Shown here piece by piece: positions 18,704 to 27,928 of a stretch of DNA of 64,000 nucleotides. Every line of letters starts with the position of its first letter. Position 1 is the stretch's first letter. The DNA is from Thiothrix subterranea (lineage in GTDB: Bacteria; Pseudomonadota; Gammaproteobacteria; Thiotrichales; Thiotrichaceae). Location of the stretch: the NCBI RefSeq assembly GCF_030930995.1, contig NZ_CP133217.1, forward strand, positions 3,524,001 to 3,588,000. The letters are read 5' to 3'. A program made the translations under genes and the position numbers. The notes below the pieces were generated by a model. The model ran no database searches, was not told the DNA's origin, and saw only the letters and a program-made list of their open reading frames with translations.

Positions 18704-19879
18704 CGAAATATCATCCGGCTTTTCCTTGGCGTCATTATCCAACCCCAAGGTGATAGCTAATTGCTGAATGAGCTGCTGAGCGGGTTGCTGGCGCAAGGGC
18801 TGTAAGTAATTTTTCAAAGCAAGCTCGGTCATCATCGCACCATTCGCCTCATGCAACTCCAGCAAACCGTCCGAATACAAAATCAAGCGACTTCCGCTGG
18901 GAAATGGCAAGCGTATGGTGTCGTACTCCATATCCGGCAATAAGCCAATCGGAAAGCCGGTGCAATCCAGTTGCTCCCATTCATCACTAACGGGGCTGTA
19001 CAAAAACGGTTGCGGATGACCGGCTTGCACAAAATACAATTGCTCTTGGCGCGTATCCACCACCCCCATAATCAGCGTCAGGTAATGATCACCCGTGTCC
19101 AATTGATAATGCAGGTGATGATTCAAGCGTTCCGCTAAACGCGACGGCAAGGTTGAAACGGCTTGCGGCGACAAATCATCCAAACAATGCAATTCACTGG
19201 TAGCACTCAGTAAGGTTTGCAAACACATCGACAACAACGCCGACGCAATCCCGTGACCTGAGACATCAATCGAATAAAAGAACAATAAATCATCATTGAT
19301 TGGGAAATAATTAAAGGTATCCCCGCCGATGTATTGAGCAGGTTGGAAAAACCAATCCACTCGAATCTGCCCGAACATTTTCTGGCTAGGCAACACCCCT
19401 GCTTGCAAAACGGCGGCGCGTTGCAAATCGTTTTGGATCAATTGTTGAGCAGCCGAAAGCGAGCCATTCACACTTTCCAGATGGCGGTTTTTATCTTCCA
19501 AGGTGTGTTCCAGATTCAGCACACGTTGGGCAGCACGCAAGCGCACTTCCAACTCTTCGCGCACAATCGGTTTGGTCGCAAAATCATCCGCACCAGCTTC
19601 CATGCCTTGAATCAGGTTTTGTTTCCCCGACATTCCGGTTAGCAAAATAATGTAAACGTAATAAGGCAGCTCCGCTGCGCGTACCGTGCGACACAAGGTT
19701 GGGCCATCCATGACGGGCATTACCCAGTCACTGATCACCAGTTGAAAATGGTGCTGTTGGATTAACTCCCAGGCCACGCGACCGTCTTCCGCCAACATCA
19801 CCTGATGACCCATCAGGGTAAGAATACGGCGCAGAATTAATTGCATATCTCTGGCATCGTCAACGACTAGAATATTCAT
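18650..19879 (-). CDS. Response regulator with SpoIIE-type PP2C phosphatase output
   Basis: A 409-residue receiver-phosphatase. The receiver (about 1-120) has acidic residues in VVDDAR, phosphoacceptor Asp in VISDWVMPVMDG and Lys in ATKPI. A coiled coil (about 130-170) leads into a PPM/SpoIIE domain with the metal-binding motifs YIGGDTFNY, DVSGHGIASALL, LYSDGLLEL and PDDISLLII. All catalytic acids appear intact. Proteins of this build dephosphorylate STAS antagonists, so the likely substrate is the STAS protein at 15339-15677. It overlaps the 3' end of the convergent hybrid kinase by 54 bases. Confidence 0.9.
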   Translation of the reverse strand: MNILVVDDARDMQLILRRILTLMGHQVMLAEDGRVAWELIQQHHFQLVISDWVMPVMDGPTLCRTVRAAELPYYVYIILLTGMSGKQNLIQGMEAGADDFATKPIVREELEVRLRAAQRVLNLEHTLEDKNRHLESVNGSLSAAQQLIQNDLQRAAVLQAGVLPSQKMFGQIRVDWFFQPAQYIGGDTFNYFPINDDLLFFYSIDVSGHGIASALLSMCLQTLLSATSELHCLDDLSPQAVSTLPSRLAERLNHHLHYQLDTGDHYLTLIMGVVDTRQEQLYFVQAGHPQPFLYSPVSDEWEQLDCTGFPIGLLPDMEYDTIRLPFPSGSRLILYSDGLLELHEANGAMMTELALKNYLQPLRQQPAQQLIQQLAITLGLDNDAKEKPDDISLLIIDFFNGTNAHQHIQ

Positions 19880-20042
19880 TGGCTATATCTTATTTTTATG
19901 ATGTTATTAACACTCGGATGGAGATATGCTACCATCAAATTATAAATTGTCTATATAGATAAAAATGATAAAAATACAATTCCGGTAAGTGGCACATGCT
20001 GCGACTACCGGCTTAGCACAATCGAGCGGTTGAGGTACACAA

Positions 20043-20393
20043 ATGACTGCGCATAGCCCTATCGATGCAACAACCTACGCGGAACTTCAAGAAATCATGG
20101 CGGATGAATTCGCGGAAATCATTGATTTTTTCATCACTGACACCGAAAGTTCATTAGAGCTACTCCAGCACTGCGTTGACACCCAAGACAGTGCACAAGT
20201 TGGCACTATCTGCCACAAACTCAAATCCAGCAGTAAGATTATTGGTGCGTTCGCATTAGCCGACATCACCCACTTACTCGAAGGGTACAAAGATCATCAG
20301 GATCAACCCACTGCGTTTTTGCACATCACCCAAATGCGTGAGGAATTTGTCAGCGTCCTCGCATGGCTTAAGCAACAACCCGCCATCGCTTAA
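20043..20393 (+). CDS. Stand-alone Hpt phosphotransfer protein
   Basis: A 116-residue four-helix Hpt domain with the phosphohistidine in CHKLKSSSKIIGA (His58), a variant of the HxxKGSS motif in which Gly is Ser. It can relay phosphate from the receivers of the neighbouring hybrid kinases to a response regulator, the obvious candidate being the receiver-phosphatase encoded divergently at 18650-19879. It is followed 45 bp later by the H-NOX gene, probably in one operon. GAGGT upstream of ATG is the ribosome site. Confidence 0.87.
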   Translation: MTAHSPIDATTYAELQEIMADEFAEIIDFFITDTESSLELLQHCVDTQDSAQVGTICHKLKSSSKIIGAFALADITHLLEGYKDHQDQPTAFLHITQMREEFVSVLAWLKQQPAIA

Positions 20394-20438
20394 CGGTACG
20401 ACACCACCAAACCGCCCCAATAACAATAGGTATAACGC

Positions 20439-20987
20439 ATGAAAGGTTTAGTGTTTACAGAATTTCTGGATATGGTGGAACAACAATTTTCCGCTAACAT
20501 GGTAGACGACATCATCGAAGCATCTGACCTGCCTTCAGGTGGTGCATACACCGCTGTCGGCACTTACTCGCATTCTGAAATAGTGACCTTGGTGCAACAA
20601 CTTGCCATTAGAACAGGCATAGCCGTGCCTGAATTGATCAAAGCGTTCGGGCACTATTTCTTTGGACGCTTTGTGGCGTTGTATCCCAGTTTTTTTACTG
20701 CCGCACCGGATGTATTCGACTTTTTGGATTCCATTGAAAATCACGTTCACGTGGAAGTGCTCAAACTCTATCCTGATGCGCAATTACCGACCTTTGAAAC
20801 CCAGCGCGAAGGCAGCGATAAATTGATCATGATTTACCGCTCGAAACATCCATTTGCGACGTTAGCAGCAGGCTTAATTGAAGGCTGTCTGGCGCATTAC
20901 CAGGTTACCGCGCACACTGAAATGGTCGACTGTTCCGCTGGTAAAGGCACTCACGTTGAATTCCATATCACGCGGATGGCTGCCTAA
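20439..20987 (+). CDS. H-NOX haem nitric oxide/oxygen-binding protein
   Basis: A 182-residue haem sensor of the H-NOX family, which in facultative bacteria usually detects nitric oxide. The N-terminus [14 protein letters not shown] and the proximal-His helix [13 protein letters not shown] are typical; His102 aligns with the haem ligand. The haem-propionate motif YxSxR reads YRSKH, with His137 in place of the usual Arg. The stop codon overlaps the start of the next gene, a hybrid kinase, by one base (TAATG). This is the arrangement of H-NOX-regulated kinases. Ligand preference cannot be decided from sequence. Confidence 0.9.
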   Translation: MKGLVFTEFLDMVEQQFSANMVDDIIEASDLPSGGAYTAVGTYSHSEIVTLVQQLAIRTGIAVPELIKAFGHYFFGRFVALYPSFFTAAPDVFDFLDSIENHVHVEVLKLYPDAQLPTFETQREGSDKLIMIYRSKHPFATLAAGLIEGCLAHYQVTAHTEMVDCSAGKGTHVEFHITRMAA

Positions 20988-22732
20988 TGAGCGACGAAGT
21001 AGCCCGTTTACAACGTCGCTTAGCCCGTGAGCGTGCCGCACGCAAGCAGGCGGAACAATTGCTGGAAAGCAAAAGTTTGGAGCTGTATCAGGCTAATATA
21101 GAACTGCGGGCGCAAGCCGATTCCCTCGAACGCACCATGCTTGAGCGCACCCGCGAACTGGTAGAAGCACGCGATCAGGCACTTTCCGCCAGCCGCTCCA
21201 AAAGCGCATTTCTGGCGGCAATGAGCCATGAAATTCGCACGCCCATGAATGGCATTATTGGCATGACAACCTTGCTGCAAGACACCCATTTGGATCAAAA
21301 TCAGCGCCGCCAAGTCGAAATGACTTTGCATTCTGCGCAATCCCTGTTGGGGATTATTAATGACATTCTCGACATTTCCCGGCTCGACGCAGGCAAGCTG
21401 GAATTACTGGAAGAAGACTTCAAGCTCAGCGAAACGTTACCCAGTGTAATTGAAACATTGGGGGTTATCGCCAATCAGAAGCAGCTCGAACTGTTTAGCA
21501 TTGTCGACAAACGCATGAACAACTGTTTGCGCGGTGATGCCTTGCGCTTGCGGCAGATTTTGATGAATCTGTTGGGTAACGCGATTAAATTTACCGCGCA
21601 CGGGCAAATTGTGTTGCGCATCTTACCCACCACGCAAATAGCGGAAGGTATCCGCGTTGAAGTGCAGGATTCCGGCGTCGGTATTCCACCGGATAAACAA
21701 CACGCGCTGTTTCATGCCTTCAGTCAAATTAACCGTTACGACCAACACAACGGCAGCGGTACGGGTTTAGGCTTAGCGATCAGCCGCAAACTGGTACACC
21801 TGATGGACGGCGTTATCGGAGTCGACAGCCAACCGGGGGCAGGCAGTACGTTTTGGTTTGAAGTACCCTTCAAAACCACGAATGGGGGCAAAAGCTGCGC
21901 CACACACTTAAGCAGCCGGTGCTTAGTCGTGCACCACAATGCGTTACATGCACACTTAATTACCGAGCAATTAAGCAATCTTGGGGCGCAATGCTGGGTA
22001 CTCAGTGAGCTAAGCGAGGCCAATGATTTACCGGATGCGCAAACCTTTGACTGGTTAATTGTCGATTACAACAGCTACCCATTATCGCAACGCGCCGCAT
22101 TGGATCAATGGTTAAAACGTTTAAACGCCTTAACGCCGCCCGTGCACCTGTGCAATATTTCCTCGCAAACCAACAGTTGTTCGCAATGCAGCATCCCCAG
22201 TGCGTTGAATCATTGCAACTGCCTGTTGAAACCCGTGACGCAAAGCAAACTGCTGAATTTATTAGCTGCACCGCCACCATCAACCGAGACGGCACTGTTG
22301 CACAGTGAGTCAGCAGCCATCACACTGGCACGCCAAGCACAGGCCGATGTGCTACAAAGAGGCACGCACATACTGGTGGTAGAAGACCATAAGGTGAATC
22401 AACTGGTGGCGAAAGGGATGCTGGCAAAATTAGGCTACCGCGTCACCTTAGCCGAAGACGGCTTTCAGGCGCTGGATAAAGTGCGCACCCAAGCCTTTGA
22501 CTTGATTTTAATGGATATTCAAATGCCCGGCATGAGCGGCGTTGAAACCACCCGGCATATTCGCGCTGAATTTCCTGACAATACCATTCCTATCATTGCG
22601 CTCACCGCTAATGCCATGAAAGGCGATGAACTGGAATACCTGCAAGCCGGAATGAATGCCTGCCTAACCAAACCCATCCAGTTAGATGTGCTGGCCAACA
22701 CGCTCAAGGAATGGTGTCCAGTCACAGCCTAA
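20987..22732 (+). CDS. H-NOX-associated hybrid histidine kinase
   Basis: Cytoplasmic hybrid kinase of 581 residues without membrane segments. The N-terminal coiled coil (about 1-70, starting [20 protein letters not shown]) is followed by HisKA with His81 in [15 protein letters not shown]. HATPase motifs [16 protein letters not shown] and [10 protein letters not shown] come next. A degenerate receiver-like segment (about 305-430, [10 protein letters not shown]) precedes an intact C-terminal receiver with Asp in [13 protein letters not shown]. Coupling to the H-NOX gene indicates that H-NOX controls its autophosphorylation. Phosphate probably leaves through the Hpt protein encoded just upstream. 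Confidence 0.9.
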   Translation: MSDEVARLQRRLARERAARKQAEQLLESKSLELYQANIELRAQADSLERTMLERTRELVEARDQALSASRSKSAFLAAMSHEIRTPMNGIIGMTTLLQDTHLDQNQRRQVEMTLHSAQSLLGIINDILDISRLDAGKLELLEEDFKLSETLPSVIETLGVIANQKQLELFSIVDKRMNNCLRGDALRLRQILMNLLGNAIKFTAHGQIVLRILPTTQIAEGIRVEVQDSGVGIPPDKQHALFHAFSQINRYDQHNGSGTGLGLAISRKLVHLMDGVIGVDSQPGAGSTFWFEVPFKTTNGGKSCATHLSSRCLVVHHNALHAHLITEQLSNLGAQCWVLSELSEANDLPDAQTFDWLIVDYNSYPLSQRAALDQWLKRLNALTPPVHLCNISSQTNSCSQCSIPSALNHCNCLLKPVTQSKLLNLLAAPPPSTETALLHSESAAITLARQAQADVLQRGTHILVVEDHKVNQLVAKGMLAKLGYRVTLAEDGFQALDKVRTQAFDLILMDIQMPGMSGVETTRHIRAEFPDNTIPIIALTANAMKGDELEYLQAGMNACLTKPIQLDVLANTLKEWCPVTA

Positions 22733-22773
22733 CACCCACAAATAATAAAAATCAGGGGGGGAAAATACCGCCG

Positions 22774-23301
22774 ATGAATACCATCTCACACATTTTACTC
22801 AGCATGTTACTGGTACTGGTGGCGTACTTAGTCGTTCAAAATCAACAATTACGGGCAGAACTTGATGTCATTAGCACCACGCAAAATAGTGCTGCCGCTG
22901 TCTTGGCAGAAACACTGACGCCCTTAGCCACCAAAATTGATGCCATCAATACCGTCACCAGCAAAATTGGCAAAGAAGCCGATGACGCCTCCAATCAAAA
23001 ACTGACTGCCCTGCAAAAGCGCCTCGACTTGTACAAACTAATCGGCACAGTCAACCAAGCCAATCAATTACGCGCCGAAGGCAAAGGTGCCGAAGCCGCT
23101 GAAAAACTCGTCAGCACCAAAAAACCCATCTGGCAAGCCGGTGAAACTTTCGCCGCTCACAAAACTAAATTGCAAGGGTTAATGGGTACGCTCGACAAGC
23201 TCAGCGCCGCATGGAAAAACGGTGACACCAGCACCGCACCGGATGCTGTGCGCAAAACACTGGAAGCCGTCCTAGGAGAGCTGAACAATGAACAAAAATA
23301 A
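22774..23301 (+). CDS. Small bitopic membrane protein, unknown function
   Basis: I do not recognise a family. With start ATG 22774 it has 175 residues: an N-terminal membrane helix (about 5-22) and then a mostly helical, Ala/Lys/Glu-rich region with coiled-coil character (for example KLTALQKRLDLYKLIG). A G-rich run (GGGGGG at 22754-22760) lies 12 bases or so upstream and may act as ribosome site. The frame is open further upstream into the kinase gene. Its end overlaps the following DUF3131 gene by 14 bases, so it belongs to that envelope cluster rather than to the kinase operon. Confidence 0.65.
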   Translation: MNTISHILLSMLLVLVAYLVVQNQQLRAELDVISTTQNSAAAVLAETLTPLATKIDAINTVTSKIGKEADDASNQKLTALQKRLDLYKLIGTVNQANQLRAEGKGAEAAEKLVSTKKPIWQAGETFAAHKTKLQGLMGTLDKLSAAWKNGDTSTAPDAVRKTLEAVLGELNNEQK

Positions 23302-24739
23302 CCTCAAAGTAGCACTCGCGTGGTTGGCTGGCTCCGTTTTGGCTGGTATTTTAATCTTCTTCATTACCCACAGCGCCCCCCCCGTAGCGAATCCGGCGGC
23401 AGTAACCGATTCCCCCAGCTTGTTGCAGATGTTAAAAAGCGGCTCCACTGCCGGGCGGAATGACACCTTTTGTGCCCTGACCACCGGCCCTGATAACAGT
23501 TGCTTAGGCTCACCGCAAGCCTTGTGCAGCACTGATCAGGAAATGGCACAAATTGCATGGCAATACTTTGAAAACAATTACAACCCTGAAACCGGGCTGT
23601 ACAACGCGGCTGACAAATACCCCTCCACCACCATGTGGGATACCGGCTCGGCACTCGCTGCCACGATTGCCGCCCACGATTTCGGCCTGATTGACGCCAA
23701 AGTGTTCGATGACCGCATTCGCAGCATGTTCAAAACCTTGAGCAATATGGAGCTGTTTAACAAAGAAGCCCCCAACAAGGTTTACCACACCGTCAGCGGC
23801 GCAATGGTGGATTACCGCAATCAACCCGCCCCGGAAGGCATCGGCGTTTCCGCACTGGATCTGGCGCGGATTATTTCGTGGCTAAACACCCTAAGTTGTA
23901 TGCACCCGCAATACGCTTATCCCGCGCAAAAAGTGATTGAACGTTGGGATCTAAAACGCCTGATCAAAGACGGGCAAATGTTCGGGCTATACCGCGACCC
24001 TACCTCGAAAAACATGGTGGTTGCGCAAGAAGGCCGTCTCGGATACGAGCAATACGGCGGCAAAATCTTCCGCGAACTCGGTTACGACCAACACGTTGCT
24101 GCCACCTATAACAACGAATTTCGCGAAACCATCAATATCTACGACGTACCCATTGCCTATGACCGCCGCGACCCGCGTGATTTGGGTGCTTACAATTACG
24201 TCGTCACCGAATCGTATGCGATGGATGCCATCGAAAACGGCATTGATGCAGAAAATCGCCCGCTGCTGGACAATATTTACTTGGTGCAAAAACGCCGTTG
24301 GGAACAAACCGGCATTCTCACCGCCGTATCCGAAGACAATATCGACCAAAAACCGTACTTCCTCTACAACACCATTTTCACCGCAGGCTTGCCCTGGAAC
24401 ACCACCACCGACAAAGGCGTGCGTTATGACAGCCTCAAAACCGTGTCGGTAAAAGCAGCGTTATCGCTGGCGATTCTCTACCCCGAAGACCCGTACAGCA
24501 AAGAACTCGCTTACAACGTCAGCTCCGCTTATAACCCGGAACGCGGCTGGTATTCCGGGATCTACGAAAGCGGCGGCGGCTACAATAAAGCGATTACCGC
24601 CAATACCAATGGCATTGTATTAAGCCTGTTGCTGTACAAGAAGTACGGTGAATTTTACCCCATTTGCAAACGCTGTGAACGCGGCCTCAAACCCAAACTG
24701 ATGGCGGCAAAAACGTGCGATGCCTGCACCACTGAATAA
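23288..24739 (+). CDS. DUF3131-domain protein 2
   Basis: A 483-residue protein with an N-terminal membrane anchor or uncleaved signal (about residues 9-28) and a large DUF3131 toroid domain (about 85-455). It shares with the other two copies the stretches ETGLYNAADKYPSTTMWDTG, EGRLGYEQYGGKIF, AYNYVVTESYAMD and GILTAVSEDNIDQKPYF. The short tail has a CKRC...CDAC pair of CxxC motifs, a possible small metal site. It overlaps both neighbours, 14 bases with the bitopic protein upstream and 20 bases with the beta-rich protein downstream. All three are probably co-translated and work in the envelope. Confidence 0.8.
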   Translation: MNKNNLKVALAWLAGSVLAGILIFFITHSAPPVANPAAVTDSPSLLQMLKSGSTAGRNDTFCALTTGPDNSCLGSPQALCSTDQEMAQIAWQYFENNYNPETGLYNAADKYPSTTMWDTGSALAATIAAHDFGLIDAKVFDDRIRSMFKTLSNMELFNKEAPNKVYHTVSGAMVDYRNQPAPEGIGVSALDLARIISWLNTLSCMHPQYAYPAQKVIERWDLKRLIKDGQMFGLYRDPTSKNMVVAQEGRLGYEQYGGKIFRELGYDQHVAATYNNEFRETINIYDVPIAYDRRDPRDLGAYNYVVTESYAMDAIENGIDAENRPLLDNIYLVQKRRWEQTGILTAVSEDNIDQKPYFLYNTIFTAGLPWNTTTDKGVRYDSLKTVSVKAALSLAILYPEDPYSKELAYNVSSAYNPERGWYSGIYESGGGYNKAITANTNGIVLSLLLYKKYGEFYPICKRCERGLKPKLMAAKTCDACTTE

Positions 24740-26438
24740 ATTTTTGCTGCTCTCTTTGGGTGGCGGGGTCTTAATCGCGCCGGTAATGGCGAACGAGCCG
24801 CCGCCCTTGCAGCAAAAATTGGAAGCCTTGCACTGTGCCACCGATGCCCACATTGCTAAAAAACTATTAGGCGAATTGCATCATATCAATGCCCCCGGTC
24901 AGCGCTGGCCGGATGAATGGTTAGGGCAAAAACCCGAAGCTTCCCTGCACGCCGGATTACTGGACATCGCCCTGCATACCTTGAAAATCACTGCCGAACG
25001 TTTCCCCGACTTGCGCGAAGAAGCCGAACGTATCGCGTTGCAATGGGATTATTGCGAGATTATGGAAAATCAGAATTTTCATGACCTTATCCTGCGCCAG
25101 AAGAAACTGTACAAAATGCTCAGCGGCGATGATGCGCCATTACAATGGCGTGGGTTTCGAGAATGGGGGTTTCTGACCCCTGATCCGGCGGCGCGTTTCG
25201 TGCCGAAATTGCTGGATGAAATTCGCTTAGCACCGAATGCGTACCATCTGGTATTGCATCAAGCCTACCGCGAACGCTGCTTTCCACACCCCGAAACCGG
25301 CTTAACGGTGCGCGAGGCAGAAACGCCCCCTGCCGCCGTTGCCAATCAAGCCCTGCCCTTTCAAATGGTTACGGAAGCCACCGCGCCACCTTATCCGTTT
25401 AAATGGAATCCGTCGTGTCAGATTAGCTACCAAGTTGCGGCAAAAGTGGCAGAAACACCTGCCACTATTCCCAAAACCACGCAGAAAGCCTCGAAAACCA
25501 AGCCTGCTACCGCGCAAAAAACCAGTAAGCCAGCGCCCACCAGCAACAAAACCGAGCGCAAAAAACAGCGCGAGTTACGCCAAACAGCGCGGCAACAACG
25601 CCAACAACAACGGACACTGGCCCCGCTGGTGCAAGGTGTTAGCGGAGCAGTCGGCAATAGCGCAACCAAGCCCCCACCACCCACAACCACGGTTTCTGCC
25701 AAAAAACCAACCGTTGCACAGCAAGTGTATACAACCGTTGAGGGCGAAACCATTCTGCCCACCATTGTCAGCACCAGCGCGGGCGGCGACATTCCCATTT
25801 ACTTTGAGGATGCACCTAGACCGCAAGCGCACAGCACCACCGGCATTATTGATAATCAGAAGAAAAAACGCCGCGTAGCCGTAACGGTATCAGATACCGT
25901 ATCACTCAAAGATGGCAGCAATAACGTCGCGGTCAGCGCCACTTGGTCGCCCAAAAAAGATTGGTTCGTCAACGGCAGCGCGTCAGTGAAAGACGGGGAA
26001 CCCGGTTACGCTTGGAATGTCGGCTATGCCAACCCCAAACCGGGCACAGTATCGGTACAAGTCGGGCATACCGGCCCTATCAAACCGGGGCAAGGCTTGG
26101 ACACGAAAAATGCCAGCGCCAGCATTGGCTACAAGGTGAAATCCACTGCGTTAACCAAGCGCAAACTCAGCGCCTCCGGCAGCGTCAATATTTCCGCACA
26201 AGGCAAAGCCAAGGCCAGCGCCACCGTGCAATGGAATCCCAAGCCGAATGTGAATGTACGTACCACCGCCACCGTCCCCGTTGACGGCGGCAGCCCCAGT
26301 TGGAGCTATTCCGCAGGTTATTCCAACCCCAAACCGGGCAAGTTGCGCGTGGAATATTCCAACTACGGCAACAACGCTTTCCCCGGCGATAATCTCAAAG
26401 ATGGCGCAATTACGGTGAGCAAGAGCTGGCAATTTTAA
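24720..26438 (+). CDS. Exported protein with C-terminal beta-rich (possible outer-membrane barrel) domain
   Basis: No named family recognised. A signal peptide (about 1-24, ending VMANEPPP) is followed by a helical domain (about 28-200) and a low-complexity Lys/Thr/Pro/Gln linker (about 240-330, with a run rich in RQQRQQQ). The last 200 residues are short alternating beta strands. Two copies of a unit are visible there: AWNVGYANPKPGTVSVQVGH and the later SAGYSNPKPGKLRVEYSN. The chain ends in Phe (SKSWQF), as outer-membrane barrels do. It overlaps the DUF3131 gene upstream by 20 bases and the convergent DUF3131 gene by 4. An export or display role for a polysaccharide-related complex is possible but unproven. 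Confidence 0.65.
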   Translation: MPAPLNKFLLLSLGGGVLIAPVMANEPPPLQQKLEALHCATDAHIAKKLLGELHHINAPGQRWPDEWLGQKPEASLHAGLLDIALHTLKITAERFPDLREEAERIALQWDYCEIMENQNFHDLILRQKKLYKMLSGDDAPLQWRGFREWGFLTPDPAARFVPKLLDEIRLAPNAYHLVLHQAYRERCFPHPETGLTVREAETPPAAVANQALPFQMVTEATAPPYPFKWNPSCQISYQVAAKVAETPATIPKTTQKASKTKPATAQKTSKPAPTSNKTERKKQRELRQTARQQRQQQRTLAPLVQGVSGAVGNSATKPPPPTTTVSAKKPTVAQQVYTTVEGETILPTIVSTSAGGDIPIYFEDAPRPQAHSTTGIIDNQKKKRRVAVTVSDTVSLKDGSNNVAVSATWSPKKDWFVNGSASVKDGEPGYAWNVGYANPKPGTVSVQVGHTGPIKPGQGLDTKNASASIGYKVKSTALTKRKLSASGSVNISAQGKAKASATVQWNPKPNVNVRTTATVPVDGGSPSWSYSAGYSNPKPGKLRVEYSNYGNNAFPGDNLKDGAITVSKSWQF

Positions 26439-27802
26439 TCAAACTTGCCATCCGCCAAACACTGGCGCTTATTCTGATTGGCACTCAGAAATTTTTCAGA
26501 CAATTGCACGCCCTTGTCGCACTGATCACATTGCTGATTCAGCGCCCCGTACAACTTGTATAACAGCACCGACAAAATCACCCCATTGGTGTTCGCAGTC
26601 CTGGCTTTGTTGAAACCTTTGGCCGAGTCTTCGTAAATGCCGGAATACCAACCACCTTTAGGGCTACGCGCCTCCTGCACCGTATCCAGCAACAGCTTGC
26701 TGTATTGGCGCTCAGGAAATAAATACGCCAGCGAAACTGCCGCTTTCACCGACACGCTTCTCAACGCCGACATGTCTTCACCCTTATCGGTGATTGCTGC
26801 CCAAGGAATGTCATCGCTGAAAATGGTGTTGTAAACGAAATACGGTTTGCGATCGAGGTTATCTTCCGACACGGCAGTGACAGTGCCGGTTTGTTCCCAA
26901 CGGCGTTGTTGCACCGTATAAATTGCATCGAGCAGCGCTTTATTTTCCTTGTCCAGACCGTGCTCCAACACATCCATCGCGTAGGATTCAGAGACCACGT
27001 AATTGTGTGCGCCGAGGGTGGATGCATCCCGCGAATCCACCAGCAATTCCACACCCGATACTGTTGTGGTGGTGGCGTATTGGTTGTGATAACGCGCCGA
27101 AAGGCTCATGTCAAACCCCAACTGTTGGAAAGCTTTACCCGCGTATTGCTCATACCCCAAACGCCCTTCCTGCTGCACTTCCACTTCGCCGGACTCGTCT
27201 TTGAAAGCCAGACCGTACATTTGATTGTGTTCCAACAAACGGCAAAAATTCCAGCTTTCCAGTATTTGTTGCGCCTTGGCTTGGTGCTGCGGATGCAGGC
27301 AAGACAAAATGTTTAACCAAGACACCAAGCGCCCCAAATCCAAGGTGGAAACGCCAATACCCTGTGCCGATGGCTGGTTGCGGTAATCGACTTTTTGCGC
27401 GGTCTTGGTGTTGTAGACCTTATTGGGGGCTTCGCCATTGAACAAATCCAAATGCCCTAAGGTATCCAGCATCTGGTTGGTCATGCGGTCAAAGCGTTCA
27501 CGCGGGATAATGCCTAGCTTTTCGGCGGCGATAAACGCGGCGAGTGATGAACCAACATCCCACAAGGTAGTGGATGGGTATTGATCAGCAGCATTCACTA
27601 AGCCGGTTTCGGCTTGAATATTGTTCTCAAAGTATTGCCAAGCGATTCGCGCCAGCGCTTTATCGCGCTCGTTTAACTCACCGGTACGAGCAGGACAATA
27701 CGTGGGTTTACTGGGTTGCGCAGCGTCGGCACTGGCAGGGTTCAGCCAGAGTCCGCCACACGCATTGATAATCAAGGCTAAGGTTAAGCTAAGGCGCAGC
27801 AT
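26435..27802 (-). CDS. DUF3131-domain protein 3
   Basis: A 455-residue exported protein. The N-terminal signal (about 1-25) contains INAC, a possible lipobox. The DUF3131 domain (about 45-420) has the same landmark stretches as the other copies: ETGLVNAADQYPSTTLWDVG, EGRLGYEQYAGKAFQQLG, AHNYVVSESYAMD and VTAVSEDNLDRKPYFVYNT. It is closer to protein 2 than to protein 1, and shares its Cys-rich C-terminal region (CDQCDKG). It is convergent with the beta-rich protein gene (4-base overlap) and divergent from the OmpA gene at 27929. Confidence 0.8.
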   Translation of the reverse strand: MLRLSLTLALIINACGGLWLNPASADAAQPSKPTYCPARTGELNERDKALARIAWQYFENNIQAETGLVNAADQYPSTTLWDVGSSLAAFIAAEKLGIIPRERFDRMTNQMLDTLGHLDLFNGEAPNKVYNTKTAQKVDYRNQPSAQGIGVSTLDLGRLVSWLNILSCLHPQHQAKAQQILESWNFCRLLEHNQMYGLAFKDESGEVEVQQEGRLGYEQYAGKAFQQLGFDMSLSARYHNQYATTTTVSGVELLVDSRDASTLGAHNYVVSESYAMDVLEHGLDKENKALLDAIYTVQQRRWEQTGTVTAVSEDNLDRKPYFVYNTIFSDDIPWAAITDKGEDMSALRSVSVKAAVSLAYLFPERQYSKLLLDTVQEARSPKGGWYSGIYEDSAKGFNKARTANTNGVILSVLLYKLYGALNQQCDQCDKGVQLSEKFLSANQNKRQCLADGKFD

Positions 27803-27928
27803 GGTTTTATGATTGTTCCTGCACTAGGGAACTTGATTTTTACCGTGCAGTCGTCGGAAGTCAATTGCCGTCAGACAAACGTAGCCCTATCATCGAATCC
27901 AGCAATCATAACAATAAAGGTGATGCCC

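Noticed and set aside
15891-22732. An integrated mobile island for the signalling genes.
   Set aside because: No integrase, transposase, tRNA or flanking repeats are visible, and the genes are tightly packed like their neighbours.
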